NCBI GenBank assembly: GCA_029259915.1
Contig: JAJDED010000026.1
Location: forward strand, 1 to 64,000
Reading direction: 5' to 3'
DNA: 64,000 nucleotides
Origin: Planctomycetota bacterium
Lineage (GTDB): Bacteria; Planctomycetota; Planctomycetia; Pirellulales; Lacipirellulaceae
Shown: one piece after another, positions 18,338-27,519 of the stretch
Layout: each line of letters begins with the position of its first letter
How positions within the stretch are numbered: position 1 is the stretch's first letter
Notes under the pieces: model-generated
Databases searched by the model: none
Seen by the model: only the letters and a program-made list of their open reading frames with translations
What the model was told of the DNA's origin: nothing
Position numbers and translations under genes: made by a program

Positions 18338-19639
18338 ATGCTTTCAAACAGAAACATTAGGCCGGGAGGATTGAATTCTTTCGGGCGTTTAACGATGCTC
18401 GCATTGATTGCGGCTGTGCCGACGGTCGCGGTAGCGAATCGGCTTGTCGACCGCGAATCCGCAACTCGCTATGGTTTGCGGCGAGCATGGTTTTCCCAAG
18501 TAAGCCTCGATCGCACCCGCAGTCGCGTGTTGCAATGGACTCTCGACGGCGAACAACTTTTCGCGTTGACCAATTCGGGAACCTTGCAGGCACTGCATGC
18601 CGAAACTGGTAAGACGCAGTGGATAAAGCGCGCGGGCGCACCCGACGGGATATTTTCTGGCCCGGCAGTCAATTCGAAATATGTCGCTTTGATCAACGGG
18701 TCGAAACTTTATGTGATGGACCGTCACGACGGTCATTTGATCTTCAGCCGAAGCTTGGGAAGCGCCCCTGCCGTGGCTCCTGCGCTGAGCGAAGATTATG
18801 CGTTTGTCGGCCTGATCAATGGACGAATTGAAGGATACCATTTGCATGACCCTACCAAGGGCGTTTGGACTTATCATTCGTCGGGGCGAATTTTTCAACC
18901 ACCTGTTGTCGCAGATCAGTTGTTGAGCTGGTCAACCGACCGAGGTTATTTTTACGTGGGATTCGCCAAGCAGCCTCGTGTGATGTTCCGAGTAGAAACC
19001 AACGATGAGTTGGTTGCCGCTTCGGCGGAAAGAAATTCCTTGTTCTACGTCGCCTCGCGAAACGGTTCTTTAGTTTGCCTTGAAAAAGAATTTGGGGGCG
19101 AACATTGGCGCTATTACACTGGGCATCCAATCGCCGGCAAGCCGGTTGTCGTTGAACGACTTGTCTACGTCGCTTCGGATGAACCTGCTCTCCATGCTGT
19201 CGATGCCGAGACGGGACAACTGAAGTGGGTAGTTCGAGGCGTAGCAAGCTTCGTTGCTCAGGGCCCCAAACATACTTATGGTTTGGACCGTGCTGGCAAC
19301 TTGCTGATTCTCGAAAAAGAGACCGGTGGCATCGTCGGACAGCAGCCAATCAGCGAAGGGGCTCAGGCAATCGTCAACGAACAATCCGACCGCATCTATC
19401 TAGTGCATACAACAGGACTTGTACAATGTTTGTACGAAACTGCCGCCACACAGCCAACCTACTATCGCAAAAAGTCAGGAAAGGAAACCACACCAGACGA
19501 ACAAGATGCCCCCGATAGTCCCTTTGTCGAAGAAGAAGCGGAAGCGACCGCGCCGAAGATCGTCCAACCAGACAAAAGCCCCTTCTCGCCAGATACTGAT
19601 GAAGACACCACGGCAGACGACGACAATCCGTTCTTCTAG
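18338..19639 (+). CDS. PQQ-type beta-propeller repeat protein, exported
   Basis: 433 residues from the ATG at 18338. A hydrophobic signal-like segment (LTMLALIAAVPTVAVA) is followed by repeated blades of the PQQ/BamB type, such as LHAETGKTQWIKRAG, LEKEFGGEHWRYYTG and VDAETGQLKWVVRG. The C-terminus is an acidic tail with many D, E and P. Such propellers act as periplasmic scaffolds (BamB-like) or, with bound PQQ, as dehydrogenases; the enzyme's cofactor residues are not evident, so a scaffold role is more likely. An upstream in-frame start at 18251 would bury the signal peptide and was rejected. Confidence 0.8.
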   Translation: MLSNRNIRPGGLNSFGRLTMLALIAAVPTVAVANRLVDRESATRYGLRRAWFSQVSLDRTRSRVLQWTLDGEQLFALTNSGTLQALHAETGKTQWIKRAGAPDGIFSGPAVNSKYVALINGSKLYVMDRHDGHLIFSRSLGSAPAVAPALSEDYAFVGLINGRIEGYHLHDPTKGVWTYHSSGRIFQPPVVADQLLSWSTDRGYFYVGFAKQPRVMFRVETNDELVAASAERNSLFYVASRNGSLVCLEKEFGGEHWRYYTGHPIAGKPVVVERLVYVASDEPALHAVDAETGQLKWVVRGVASFVAQGPKHTYGLDRAGNLLILEKETGGIVGQQPISEGAQAIVNEQSDRIYLVHTTGLVQCLYETAATQPTYYRKKSGKETTPDEQDAPDSPFVEEEAEATAPKIVQPDKSPFSPDTDEDTTADDDNPFF

Positions 19640-19720
19640 ACAAGAGTCTAGGGTCAAGTGTCCAGAGCCAGAAAATGTAGTACTCCCTCTGGCTCTCGGC
19701 CCTTGTTTCTCGACTCTTGA

Positions 19721-21046
19721 CTATTCACGCTTCCATTTCTCTTGGCCGGTGAGCGCGAGGACCGAAGTCCACAATTCCCCTTCGGTCGAAAGATGTTTTC
19801 TTGAACCGGTCGAAATGGCCAACGGCACATGGATCAAATGATTGTGCCACAAGCCGATCAACAAGTCGGTCTTGCCCGCCATGCCCGCATGGACCGCTTT
19901 GCGCGCTAATTTCTCGCAGAGCAAACTGTCGGCCGCGTTGGCGGGGACGCTGCGGATGTAATAACTGGGGTCGAAGTATTTAACGCTCCCTGGAATTTTT
20001 TCCCGCTCGAAGTATTCAATGATCCGCTGCTTAAGAAATAACCCAACATCTCCCAAACAACGATTCCCCGAGGCATCGTGCGTCTCGGTTTGTTGGCCGA
20101 GCAGATCTTGCCCCGCACCTTCAGCAACGACCACCACCGCATGCTCGCGTGCTGCCAGACGCCGCACCAGCGCTGGTAAAAAGCCGTCAGGCCCTTCCAA
20201 ACTGAAGGGGACTTCGGGAATCAACGTGAAATTCGCTTCCCCGCTAGCCACGGTAGCTGCCGCGGCGATGTAGCCCGCTTCGCGGCCCATCAGTTTCACT
20301 AAACCCACGCCGTTGAGCACCCCCTTGGCTTCGACATGTGCCGAGTCGATCACCTTTTCCGCCTCGGACACCGCGGTATAGAAACCAAATGTGCGGTAAC
20401 AAAACTTGATGTCGTTATCGATCGTTTTCGGAATCCCGACGATGGAAATCGAAAGTTTGCGATTGGCAACTTCATTCGCTATTTCGTGTGCCGCCCGTTG
20501 GGTCCCATCTCCGCCGATACAAAAAAGGATGTCGATTTTTTCTCGCTGCAAGAAATCGACGGAGACCTTGGGATCTAAATGTCCTCGCGACGAACCAAGA
20601 ATTGTTCCGCCCTGGTGATGAATTCCCTCGACTACGTCATGTGAAAGCTCCAGGGGCGGATGTTCGCATTCTACGCGAAGTCCCTGAAATCCAAATCGGA
20701 TCCCTAAAACTTGTTCGACTCCATAGTTAAATCTCAGCTCCATCGTCAGCGTGCGGATGACGTTGTTGATCCCCGGACACAACCCTCCGCAAGAAACGAT
20801 CGCCGCTTTGGTATTTGTCGGCTTGAAAAAAATCTTCTCGCGTGCGCCGGCGCGTTCGAAACCGAGCGATGATATCTCCTCGCCATGCCGAACTCGCGGT
20901 TCGACCAGCAATCGCATGTCGTCGGCTACAAAGCTACTGATGCCGCCCCCCGATTCAGGAGACCGATTCAAAGGCGACTGGAAGCGGCACGACCCCAACG
21001 TCGCCACTTCAAGCTGCTGCTGATCAAGAGCAAGTCTTTCAACCAT
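19721..21046 (-). CDS. ATP-dependent 6-phosphofructokinase, group II type
   Basis: 441 residues. It phosphorylates fructose 6-phosphate in glycolysis. The nucleotide loop CGGLCPGINNV lies at 86-96, GGDGT at 178-182 and PKTIDND at 206-212. Gly in GGDGT (where PPi enzymes have Asp) points to ATP, while Lys in PKTIDND is the group II pattern seen in plant and trypanosomatid enzymes. The roughly 80-residue N-terminal extension also fits that subgroup. The gene is alone and convergent with the beta-propeller gene. Confidence 0.9.
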   Translation of the reverse strand: MVERLALDQQQLEVATLGSCRFQSPLNRSPESGGGISSFVADDMRLLVEPRVRHGEEISSLGFERAGAREKIFFKPTNTKAAIVSCGGLCPGINNVIRTLTMELRFNYGVEQVLGIRFGFQGLRVECEHPPLELSHDVVEGIHHQGGTILGSSRGHLDPKVSVDFLQREKIDILFCIGGDGTQRAAHEIANEVANRKLSISIVGIPKTIDNDIKFCYRTFGFYTAVSEAEKVIDSAHVEAKGVLNGVGLVKLMGREAGYIAAAATVASGEANFTLIPEVPFSLEGPDGFLPALVRRLAAREHAVVVVAEGAGQDLLGQQTETHDASGNRCLGDVGLFLKQRIIEYFEREKIPGSVKYFDPSYYIRSVPANAADSLLCEKLARKAVHAGMAGKTDLLIGLWHNHLIHVPLAISTGSRKHLSTEGELWTSVLALTGQEKWKRE

Positions 21047-21097
21047 AATACTACGTGCTCTCCGTATCTCTGTGGTAAATCAAATTTAACATGCCAA

Positions 21098-22114
21098 CTA
21101 AATCCAACCATGCTCGCGGTACCAGGCTGCCGTTTCTGCAAACCGCTCTTCCAGCACTGCCGGGTTCTTATAGTCTAATTCGGCGCGAATTTTCTTGTCC
21201 GAGCATTCCCAGCCGGGGGCAACCGCTTCGCGAATTTTGTCGAGATTCAACAGACCCGGCTTCCGACGAATTTGTCCTAGCAACTCAGCCAGGCCGCCTA
21301 CCATCCAAAATAATGCCTTGGGCGTCGGCAAGGCGATCGCCTTAAAGCCGAGCGACTGCGCTGCCAAAAGTCCCAGCTCACCGTACCCAACCGTGCGCTC
21401 CGAGGCTACATGGTAAGTGCCGGTTGCCAAGCATGCTTTTCCATTTTCTAAAACCGGAACACGCTGGCCCGATTCCGCCACGCGCACCAGTGCTGCGCAC
21501 AAATCGAAAACATGCACAAGAGAAACAGGAAACTTTCGAAAACCTGGAACCGGATGTATGCGTGTCCATTGCACTCCGCGAAATATCGCTAGGCTCGCTC
21601 GATCCGCAGGGCCGAAGATGATGGGTGGCCGAATAATCGACACCGGCACTTGCCCAGCAAATTTTGCCGCGGCCCGTTCTGCCGCCAGCTTGCTTTCGCC
21701 ATAGGCAGAGATCGGACGATCTTCGTCAGATTCTTTGCGCGGGTAACCGGGCCGACTAGGACCTCCCGCAGCAATCGAGCTGACCACCACGAGACCAGGC
21801 GGCGTCGAACCTTCGGCACACGCGACAGCCAAGTTGCGCGTGCCCTCGACATTGTCGGTAATAAATTGTTGGCTTCTGAAAGCGCGGACTCGACCAGCGA
21901 CATGATAAACAATGTCGACCCCCTCAACAGCCCGCCCCAAACTTGAAGGATCGTTGAGTTCGCCAAGCGATAATTCCGCACCAAGCGATTCCAGCGGAGC
22001 TGCCCGCCGCATATCGCGCACCAGACAGCGCACTTGCTGCCCAAGTCCAAGCAGGTGGGCAACCAAGTTGGAGCCGACAAAACCAGTGGCACCTGTCACG
22101 AGCGATCGAGGCAT
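21098..22114 (-). CDS. NAD-dependent epimerase/dehydratase (extended SDR)
   Basis: 338 residues. The Rossmann motif GATGFVGSN (8-16) binds NAD(P), and the catalytic Tyr138/Lys142 appear in SAYGESK with the upstream serine pair at 112-113. The overall form resembles dihydroflavonol-4-reductase-like and hopanoid-associated sugar epimerases; the substrate is not determined by sequence. It is 51 bp upstream of the phosphofructokinase on the same strand and may be cotranscribed with it. Confidence 0.88.
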   Translation of the reverse strand: MPRSLVTGATGFVGSNLVAHLLGLGQQVRCLVRDMRRAAPLESLGAELSLGELNDPSSLGRAVEGVDIVYHVAGRVRAFRSQQFITDNVEGTRNLAVACAEGSTPPGLVVVSSIAAGGPSRPGYPRKESDEDRPISAYGESKLAAERAAAKFAGQVPVSIIRPPIIFGPADRASLAIFRGVQWTRIHPVPGFRKFPVSLVHVFDLCAALVRVAESGQRVPVLENGKACLATGTYHVASERTVGYGELGLLAAQSLGFKAIALPTPKALFWMVGGLAELLGQIRRKPGLLNLDKIREAVAPGWECSDKKIRAELDYKNPAVLEERFAETAAWYREHGWI

Positions 22115-22524
22115 CAGATCTTCCGCATGTTGTCTATCGAAGGCAAGTTCACCCTCAAACTCAAATCACCCTCGCGTAGCCAAACTACCTCATGGACGCC
22201 TGCGCGGCAATGAACCGAAGGTGCCTGACGGAAGAAACACAAAATCGCGCTATTGGGCAAGCAGGCTTTTCGCTTTTTCAATTTCAGAGGAAAGCTCGTT
22301 GGGTGGCATGGCCTCGGAGGTCCGCCGACGTGGCCATGATTGCGGTATTCCAGCAACTCGGTCCATGCCCACGCAGACGAGGGCATGCCACCCAATCTAT
22401 GCAGCTTGAAAAAGATCAGTCTGATTGGCTCCGCTGGTTGCTTGACCATAGCGGGGAGTGGAGTTTACAGTGGGCGGTTCATTTGAGAATTGGCTGTGTG
22501 GAAAAATCGGCCCCCTGAAAAAGC
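22115..22524. repeat. 410-bp gap containing a 97-bp element with perfect 12-bp inverted ends
   Basis: TTGGGTGGCATG (22299-22310) and CATGCCACCCAA (22384-22395) are perfect inverted copies, and the interior is partly self-complementary (GCATGGCC and GGCCATG). The size and ends fit a MITE-like or REP-type element. The rest of the gap must hold the divergent promoters of the SDR and acetyltransferase genes, but I cannot place them. Confidence 0.55.
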
Positions 22525-23697
22525 ATGTCCCATCTGGAAATCATTCCTGTCAGCACACGGCGCGAGCGGAAATTGTTCTTCAATTTTCCTTGGCAACTCT
22601 ATCGGGGCGACGCCAATTGGATACCCCCTTTGCGAATTGTGCAAAAGGAGCTCCTCAATTATCGGCGCCATCCTTTTTACGACGATGCGGAGATTCAAAC
22701 TTTTCTCGCCTTACGCGATGGCCAACCTTGCGGACGACTGGCAGCAATTGTCAATCACGCCCACAACCGTTGGTACAAAGAGAACCGTGGCTTCTTCGGT
22801 TTTTTTGAATCGGAAGACGATCAGCAAATTGCGGACGGGCTTTTTGACGCCGCACGGGAATGGTTTGCCGAACGAGATATCGAAGCAATCCGTGGGCCGG
22901 TGAATCCCTCGCTGAATTACGAATGCGGGTTGCTGATCGACGGCTTCGACGAACCGCCTTGGTTTATGATGACCTACAACAAGCCCTACTACGGTCGTCT
23001 GATCGAAAACAGCGGCTTCCGCACGGCGCAAAATATGTTCGCGTTTTGGGGACATGTCGACATGCTGGAACAATTCTCCAGTCGGCTCCATTCACTCAGC
23101 CACACGGTCCTCGATCGATTCAATCTTAAATGCCGAAAGATGGACGTCAAAAATTTTGATGCGGAGATTGCCACCTTCTTGGATATCTACAACAAATCGC
23201 TGGTGTCTACTTGGGGATTTGTGCCGATGTCCGACGGAGAAGTTCGTAAACAGGCCGCTGGAATGAAACACATGATTGTGCCCGATTTGACGACCATGGC
23301 AGAAATCGATGGCAAACCGATCGGTACCATGTTCGGACTCCTCGACTACAACCCTCGTATCAAGGCCATGGATGGGCGACTCTTTCCCTTCGGTTTTCTC
23401 AAACTGCTGCGTAACCGCAAAGGCCTGAAACGATTCCGCTTGATTAGTACCAACGTGTTGCCCGAGTATCAAAGTTGGGGCATCGGTATTGCACTCGTAT
23501 CGCGTTTGGTACCCGACGCTTTGAAATGGGGTATCGACGAAGCCGAGTTTTCTTGGGTACTCGAATCCAACAATCTGTCGTACAAAACGCTCAAAAAGAG
23601 TGGCGCTAAAATCACCAAGCAATACCGCATCTACGATTACGGACCGCCCGACACCACAGCCAACGCCAAATACATGTCGCAGAACACAGATTCTTAA
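22525..23697 (+). CDS. GNAT-type acetyltransferase (long form)
   Basis: 390 residues. The C-terminal half carries a GNAT-like core: ...TMAEIDGKPIGTMFGLLDY, then LISTNVLPEYQSWGIGIALVSRLV, where the Q-x-W-G-I-G stretch resembles the acetyl-CoA pyrophosphate loop. The N-terminal half (FFNFPWQLYRGDANWIPPLR, RGPVNPSLNYECGLLI) is a conserved companion found in long bacterial members of unknown substrate. There is no signal peptide. It is divergent from the SDR gene; the next gene downstream is convergent. Confidence 0.8.
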   Translation: MSHLEIIPVSTRRERKLFFNFPWQLYRGDANWIPPLRIVQKELLNYRRHPFYDDAEIQTFLALRDGQPCGRLAAIVNHAHNRWYKENRGFFGFFESEDDQQIADGLFDAAREWFAERDIEAIRGPVNPSLNYECGLLIDGFDEPPWFMMTYNKPYYGRLIENSGFRTAQNMFAFWGHVDMLEQFSSRLHSLSHTVLDRFNLKCRKMDVKNFDAEIATFLDIYNKSLVSTWGFVPMSDGEVRKQAAGMKHMIVPDLTTMAEIDGKPIGTMFGLLDYNPRIKAMDGRLFPFGFLKLLRNRKGLKRFRLISTNVLPEYQSWGIGIALVSRLVPDALKWGIDEAEFSWVLESNNLSYKTLKKSGAKITKQYRIYDYGPPDTTANAKYMSQNTDS

Positions 23698-23721
23698 GCG
23701 GCTGTTACCGAATTACGAAGA

Positions 23722-24591
23722 CTAACGGCGTACCCGCCAACCATACTTCGCGATGCACCACACTGCGTTGACGGCGTCGCGGAAGCCGATCTTCTTTCCG
23801 TCCAAGTAATCGCGTGCGTGATACGAAATCGGCACTTCGAGAATTCGATATCCAAGCCGTGAACATTTTGCGGTGATCTCCGGCTCAAAACCGAATCGAT
23901 TCTGCTCGATATCGAACTTCTCGAGTATCTCACGACGAAAAACCTTGTAGCAGGTTTCCATGTCGGTAAGCTTCTGCCCCGTAAATGCGTTCGACAGCGC
24001 AGTTAACAGCCAATTGCCGAAACGGTGAAATCGCGACGGATCTTGCACTGCATTCTCCAAAAATCGCGAACCGTAAACAACGTCGACTTCTCCCCGCTCA
24101 AGCGGTGCGAGCAATTTCGGATAGTCGGCCGGATCGTATTCAAGATCCGCGTCTTGAATCAACACGACGTCCCCCTGAACTACTTCAAAACCTGTACGCA
24201 AAGCAGCTCCCTTGCCGCGATTGTAACCATGCATCAGCACGCGGATATCAGACTGCTCGGCAAACTCAAGCAACACCTCACGCGTGCCGTCGAGACTAAA
24301 ATCGTCGACCACAACGATTTCGTGATGCACGCCCACTGCACGAACGCGATCGATGATGGTGCGGATCGTCTCTCGCTCGTTGTAGACCGGAATCACAACC
24401 GAAACGCTGAGCGCCGTTTGCTTTTCTGCCGGCGATGCCTGTGCAGGCTCCTTAACCGCGGCAGCAACCGACTGCTCGGCATCCACCAGGGTCTGCTCAA
24501 TCCGCTTCAGGTAACTATTGTCCGACGTCGGCGCAACAGGCACCGGCTTTTGAGTGACTGATTGCGTCTGGTTATCATCAATGGTGTTCAT
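23722..24591 (-). CDS. Glycosyltransferase family 2, polyprenyl-phosphate sugar synthase type
   Basis: 289 residues. After a polar N-terminal lead of about 60 residues, the GT-A fold shows SVVIPVYNERETI, VVDDFSLDGT (94-103) and the metal-binding QDADLEYD (146-153). The fold matches dolichyl-phosphate mannose or glucose synthases without C-terminal membrane helices. The likely reaction is transfer of a sugar from a nucleotide donor to a polyprenyl phosphate at the inner membrane. It is just downstream of a polytopic membrane protein that could use the lipid-linked sugar. Confidence 0.9.
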   Translation of the reverse strand: MNTIDDNQTQSVTQKPVPVAPTSDNSYLKRIEQTLVDAEQSVAAAVKEPAQASPAEKQTALSVSVVIPVYNERETIRTIIDRVRAVGVHHEIVVVDDFSLDGTREVLLEFAEQSDIRVLMHGYNRGKGAALRTGFEVVQGDVVLIQDADLEYDPADYPKLLAPLERGEVDVVYGSRFLENAVQDPSRFHRFGNWLLTALSNAFTGQKLTDMETCYKVFRREILEKFDIEQNRFGFEPEITAKCSRLGYRILEVPISYHARDYLDGKKIGFRDAVNAVWCIAKYGWRVRR

Positions 24592-24616
24592 AGGATCTTC
24601 TTTACTCGAAATGAAC

Positions 24617-26425
24617 TTAAGAACTAGGAGCTAGGAGTGAGGAGCTAGGGAATTCGGATTGTGGAATGCAGAATTCCCTCGCTCCTAGCTCCTCGCTTCT
24701 CAACACAGCACCAGGACTGTCTGCCCGTTGCTGTATTATCGTTTGTCCACGACCGCTGCGAGTCGGCAAAGCAGGCCATGGCACGGAACCCTCGCGCGTT
24801 TGCGGGTCTGCTACTCGCATGGCATGGGGAAAAAATTCGGAGCTCTGGGGATTGTCGTACCGACCTTTTCTTCCCCACAGTTCCGCAATTTGGTCTTGGT
24901 ATAAAAGTACCCACTCGGGTTTTTTCTGTTGCGATTCGTGTTGCATCACTTCCACGGAAGTTTCGTAACCGCGATCCAAAAGCACCAATTCGGGCGATCC
25001 GTGTCGCAAAACACGACTGCCATCGATGGGGCCCGAAAGCGGACTGCGGTTTCTCTTTCCATCAAATTCGCCAAGCAAGAAATCGAAGTGCATGTCCACA
25101 ACCTCTTGCGGATAGCATGTGCGGAAGCGCCCGTCGAATGCCACTTGCACGTCGGGCGCTAGCGCTGCGATGGCGTACTGTGCCCAGTTGAACGACACTA
25201 CAAGCTTGCCGTGCAACTGCTGGTCGGCCATGAATTGAATCGCATCGACGGGGTAAAAATCTCGCTCGACGGGAAACTCTGTCAAACGTCGCCCCAAGGC
25301 AAAGCCTTGCAGGCTGATGCTGACCAGCAACACAACGACGGCTGTGCGACGCATCCAAGGGCCAAGCCGCATGACCGGCAAGTTTTCGCTTCCTTGCGGT
25401 CGGAGTCGACCCAACGCAGATTGGACATGCTCCGGCAGCCAAAACCCGCTCAGAATGGCTAAAAACGCGATGTGCCGCAGGTGCATCGTCGATTGCCAGG
25501 CCACAAGAACCAGAATCGCGATTTGCACCCAGTCGCGTTTGTGTCGTGTGGCGAACAGGCTGAAACCGACGACGGCAAGCAGCGCAATCCAAGGCCAGAA
25601 AATCGGATCTGAAATTTTAGGAGCCGCCCATTCGGAAATTTCTGGACGCGCTTGGCCCAAAGATTTTATTAACCAGCGATGCATTTCAAATCCGTAGGGA
25701 TTCGCAAACGTCGCGCCAATGCAACTCAAGCCAACCGCTACAAGACCTGCGATTCGACGCCAAACGCCCTCGCCACGATCGATCAGCAATTGCACAATCC
25801 GCCCACCAAGCAGCGCCCCAACAATGCACAGCCCGGCAACAAACGCACCGTGCGAATTTACCCAAACGGCAAACACCACAGGCAACGCCGCTAGCCAACT
25901 CCAACAAACGGTCCGCTGTTCGTCCCAATGCTTGAAAGCACGGTCGCATAAGACCAACGCCAAACTGCACAATCCAAAACTCAGCAGTTGGGGACGCAAC
26001 GGGAAAAACGCTTGCAGGTTCGAAGCCACCAACAGCATCAGCGCCCAAATCGCCAATGGATGAACACTCCGCCGTCTTGCAGTAAACACCATCAGCAACA
26101 GGATTCCCATTCCCCACAGGCATTTCGCGACGAGTAGTCCCTGCGTACCCAACTTGCGATATCCCAACGCGAACGACAGCTCCGCAAGGTTTTCGTGATT
26201 GATCCACGGATGATCGACAGCCGTAAAGGTATGTGTCGCGGTCCGCGGCAGTTCACCTTCACTGAGCCAATCTTGCCCGTAGCGCACATGCCCCCAGAGA
26301 TCGGGGTCGACCAGATTCAACGACAGCGTCGATGCACAGCCCACAGCCAAGGCCAACACGATCACCCATTTGAAGAATCGATATTCGCGCCGGGCAGCGT
26401 CGAGATTGTCGTTATGCTCGGGCAT
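24617..26425 (-). CDS. Polytopic membrane protein, probable GT-C-type glycosyltransferase
   Basis: About 602 residues with roughly ten hydrophobic helices (for example KWVIVLALAVGCASTLSLNL, then LLLMVFTA, ALMLLVAS). An acidic pair in the first external loop (DPDLWGHV) followed by NHENLAELSF resembles the catalytic loop of GT-C enzymes that use polyprenyl-phosphate sugars. A soluble C-terminal domain follows. The GT2 synthase immediately downstream supports this role; the assignment is inference. The ATG at 26425 was chosen because earlier in-frame codons read through a low-complexity leader. The final residues (REFCIPQSEFPSSSLLAPSS) are read from a dispersed repeat. Confidence 0.75.
   Translation of the reverse strand: MPEHNDNLDAARREYRFFKWVIVLALAVGCASTLSLNLVDPDLWGHVRYGQDWLSEGELPRTATHTFTAVDHPWINHENLAELSFALGYRKLGTQGLLVAKCLWGMGILLLMVFTARRRSVHPLAIWALMLLVASNLQAFFPLRPQLLSFGLCSLALVLCDRAFKHWDEQRTVCWSWLAALPVVFAVWVNSHGAFVAGLCIVGALLGGRIVQLLIDRGEGVWRRIAGLVAVGLSCIGATFANPYGFEMHRWLIKSLGQARPEISEWAAPKISDPIFWPWIALLAVVGFSLFATRHKRDWVQIAILVLVAWQSTMHLRHIAFLAILSGFWLPEHVQSALGRLRPQGSENLPVMRLGPWMRRTAVVVLLVSISLQGFALGRRLTEFPVERDFYPVDAIQFMADQQLHGKLVVSFNWAQYAIAALAPDVQVAFDGRFRTCYPQEVVDMHFDFLLGEFDGKRNRSPLSGPIDGSRVLRHGSPELVLLDRGYETSVEVMQHESQQKKPEWVLLYQDQIAELWGRKGRYDNPQSSEFFPHAMRVADPQTREGSVPWPALPTRSGRGQTIIQQRADSPGAVLRSEELGAREFCIPQSEFPSSSLLAPSS
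24621..24700. repeat. Imperfect inverted repeat, CTAGGAG/CTCCTAG type
   Basis: CTAGGAGCTAGGAGTGAGGA on the left is mirrored by CTCGCTCCTAGCTCCTCGC on the right, around GAATTCGGATTGTGGAATGCAGAATTC. The core contains one GGATTG unit of the heptad family seen at 27530 and 2501. It encodes the last residues of the membrane protein and lies 3 bases from its stop codon. Confidence 0.6.
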
Positions 26426-26997
26426 AGTTTGCGCGTGGTTCTTAGGGAAAGTCGTCAGAGAAAAAAATGTTTCGGTCTTAGCCGCGACCTTACAGGTCGC
26501 CGGCCCTAATCGACACGATCCGCAAAACCTCAGCCGCTTTCGTGATCGGATCAGTTCACTTTGAAAACGTACACCACACCCGCTCGAAAGAGGCCTAAGC
26601 CACCGTCCAATGGCGCCGTTTGCGAGCCGGTTCGCTGACCCATCACGTCTGACCCGCATAATCGACTCAGCCGGGCTACCGAACAGACCGCTAGCAGGTT
26701 CAAATGCCCCGTTTTCGTAGGTTTCGTTTCTCGCTTGGCAGGGCCGGGACCATTTGGTAGGTTCCCATTCCGCTCGTCATCACTCTGACCGTGTGGCAGG
26801 GAGGCACAGTTTCGATGCGGCAGGAAGTTCGCAGTGCGAAAGCAGTCACCTCTGCAGCAGAAGAGGGTTGGCTGAACCGCCTGAAAGGGTGGGTCGGCTA
26901 TGGAAAGACCCTTTGGCAGGCGGCAGGAGATGGAGTTCAAACCGGTGCAAACCATAAAAATATGATCTCAAATGGGCCGACACGGAAGGAGGCCACC
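26426..26997. other. 572-bp gap upstream of rimI
   Basis: The gap separates the divergent membrane-protein and rimI genes. Open frames exist on both strands but none shows a family motif, a ribosome binding site or coding-like composition. The only clear signal is GGAGG at 26990, the ribosome binding site of rimI. Confidence 0.3.
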
Positions 26998-27519
26998 ATG
27001 AGTGCCGATCATAAACAGCAAGTGCGCGTACATATTCGGTGGATGATCCGTCGCGATATGCCCGAGGTTTTGGACATCGAACAAAGCAGCTTCGAATTCC
27101 CTTGGTTCGAAGAAGATTTCATTCGCTGTCTTCGTCAGCGCAATTGCATCGGCATGGTGGCCGAGCACGGCGAGCGTGTCGTCGGGTTCATGATCTACGA
27201 GCTGCACAAAACGCGGCTACACATCCTGAATTTTGCAGTGTCCGAAAATTCGCGACACCGAAGCATCGGTCATCAAATGGCCGAGAAACTCATCAGCAAA
27301 CTCTCCAGCCAACGTCGTACGCGCGTCTCACTCGAAGTGCGAGAAACGAACCTGCAAGCGCAACTGTTTTTCAAAAGCGTTGGATTCCGCGCCACGTCCG
27401 TCCTGCGCAGCTTCTACGAAGACTCGCCCGAGGACGCCTATCTCATGCAATTCCGGCACGAGCCCGACGCCATCGACGCAATCATTCCCATCAACCGCAT
27501 CGATCGCCTGGCAGGATAG
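26998..27519 (+). CDS. rimI: Ribosomal-protein-alanine N-acetyltransferase-like GNAT
   Basis: 173 residues from the ATG at 26998, which has GGAGG six bases upstream. GNAT motifs are visible: RRDMPEVLDIEQSSFEFPW, the typical RimI N-terminus, then ILNFAVSENSRHRSIGHQMA with the acetyl-CoA loop, and RETNLQAQLFFKSVGF. RimI acetylates the N-terminus of ribosomal protein S18, and related enzymes act on other N-termini. A longer in-frame start at 26791 was rejected because the extra 69 residues are not RimI-like. The C-terminal extension after the GNAT core is short. Confidence 0.85.
   Translation: MSADHKQQVRVHIRWMIRRDMPEVLDIEQSSFEFPWFEEDFIRCLRQRNCIGMVAEHGERVVGFMIYELHKTRLHILNFAVSENSRHRSIGHQMAEKLISKLSSQRRTRVSLEVRETNLQAQLFFKSVGFRATSVLRSFYEDSPEDAYLMQFRHEPDAIDAIIPINRIDRLAG

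Noticed and set aside
26551..26955. 134-residue minus-strand open frame upstream of rimI
   Set aside because: No ribosome binding site or family resemblance; it lies in a promoter gap.
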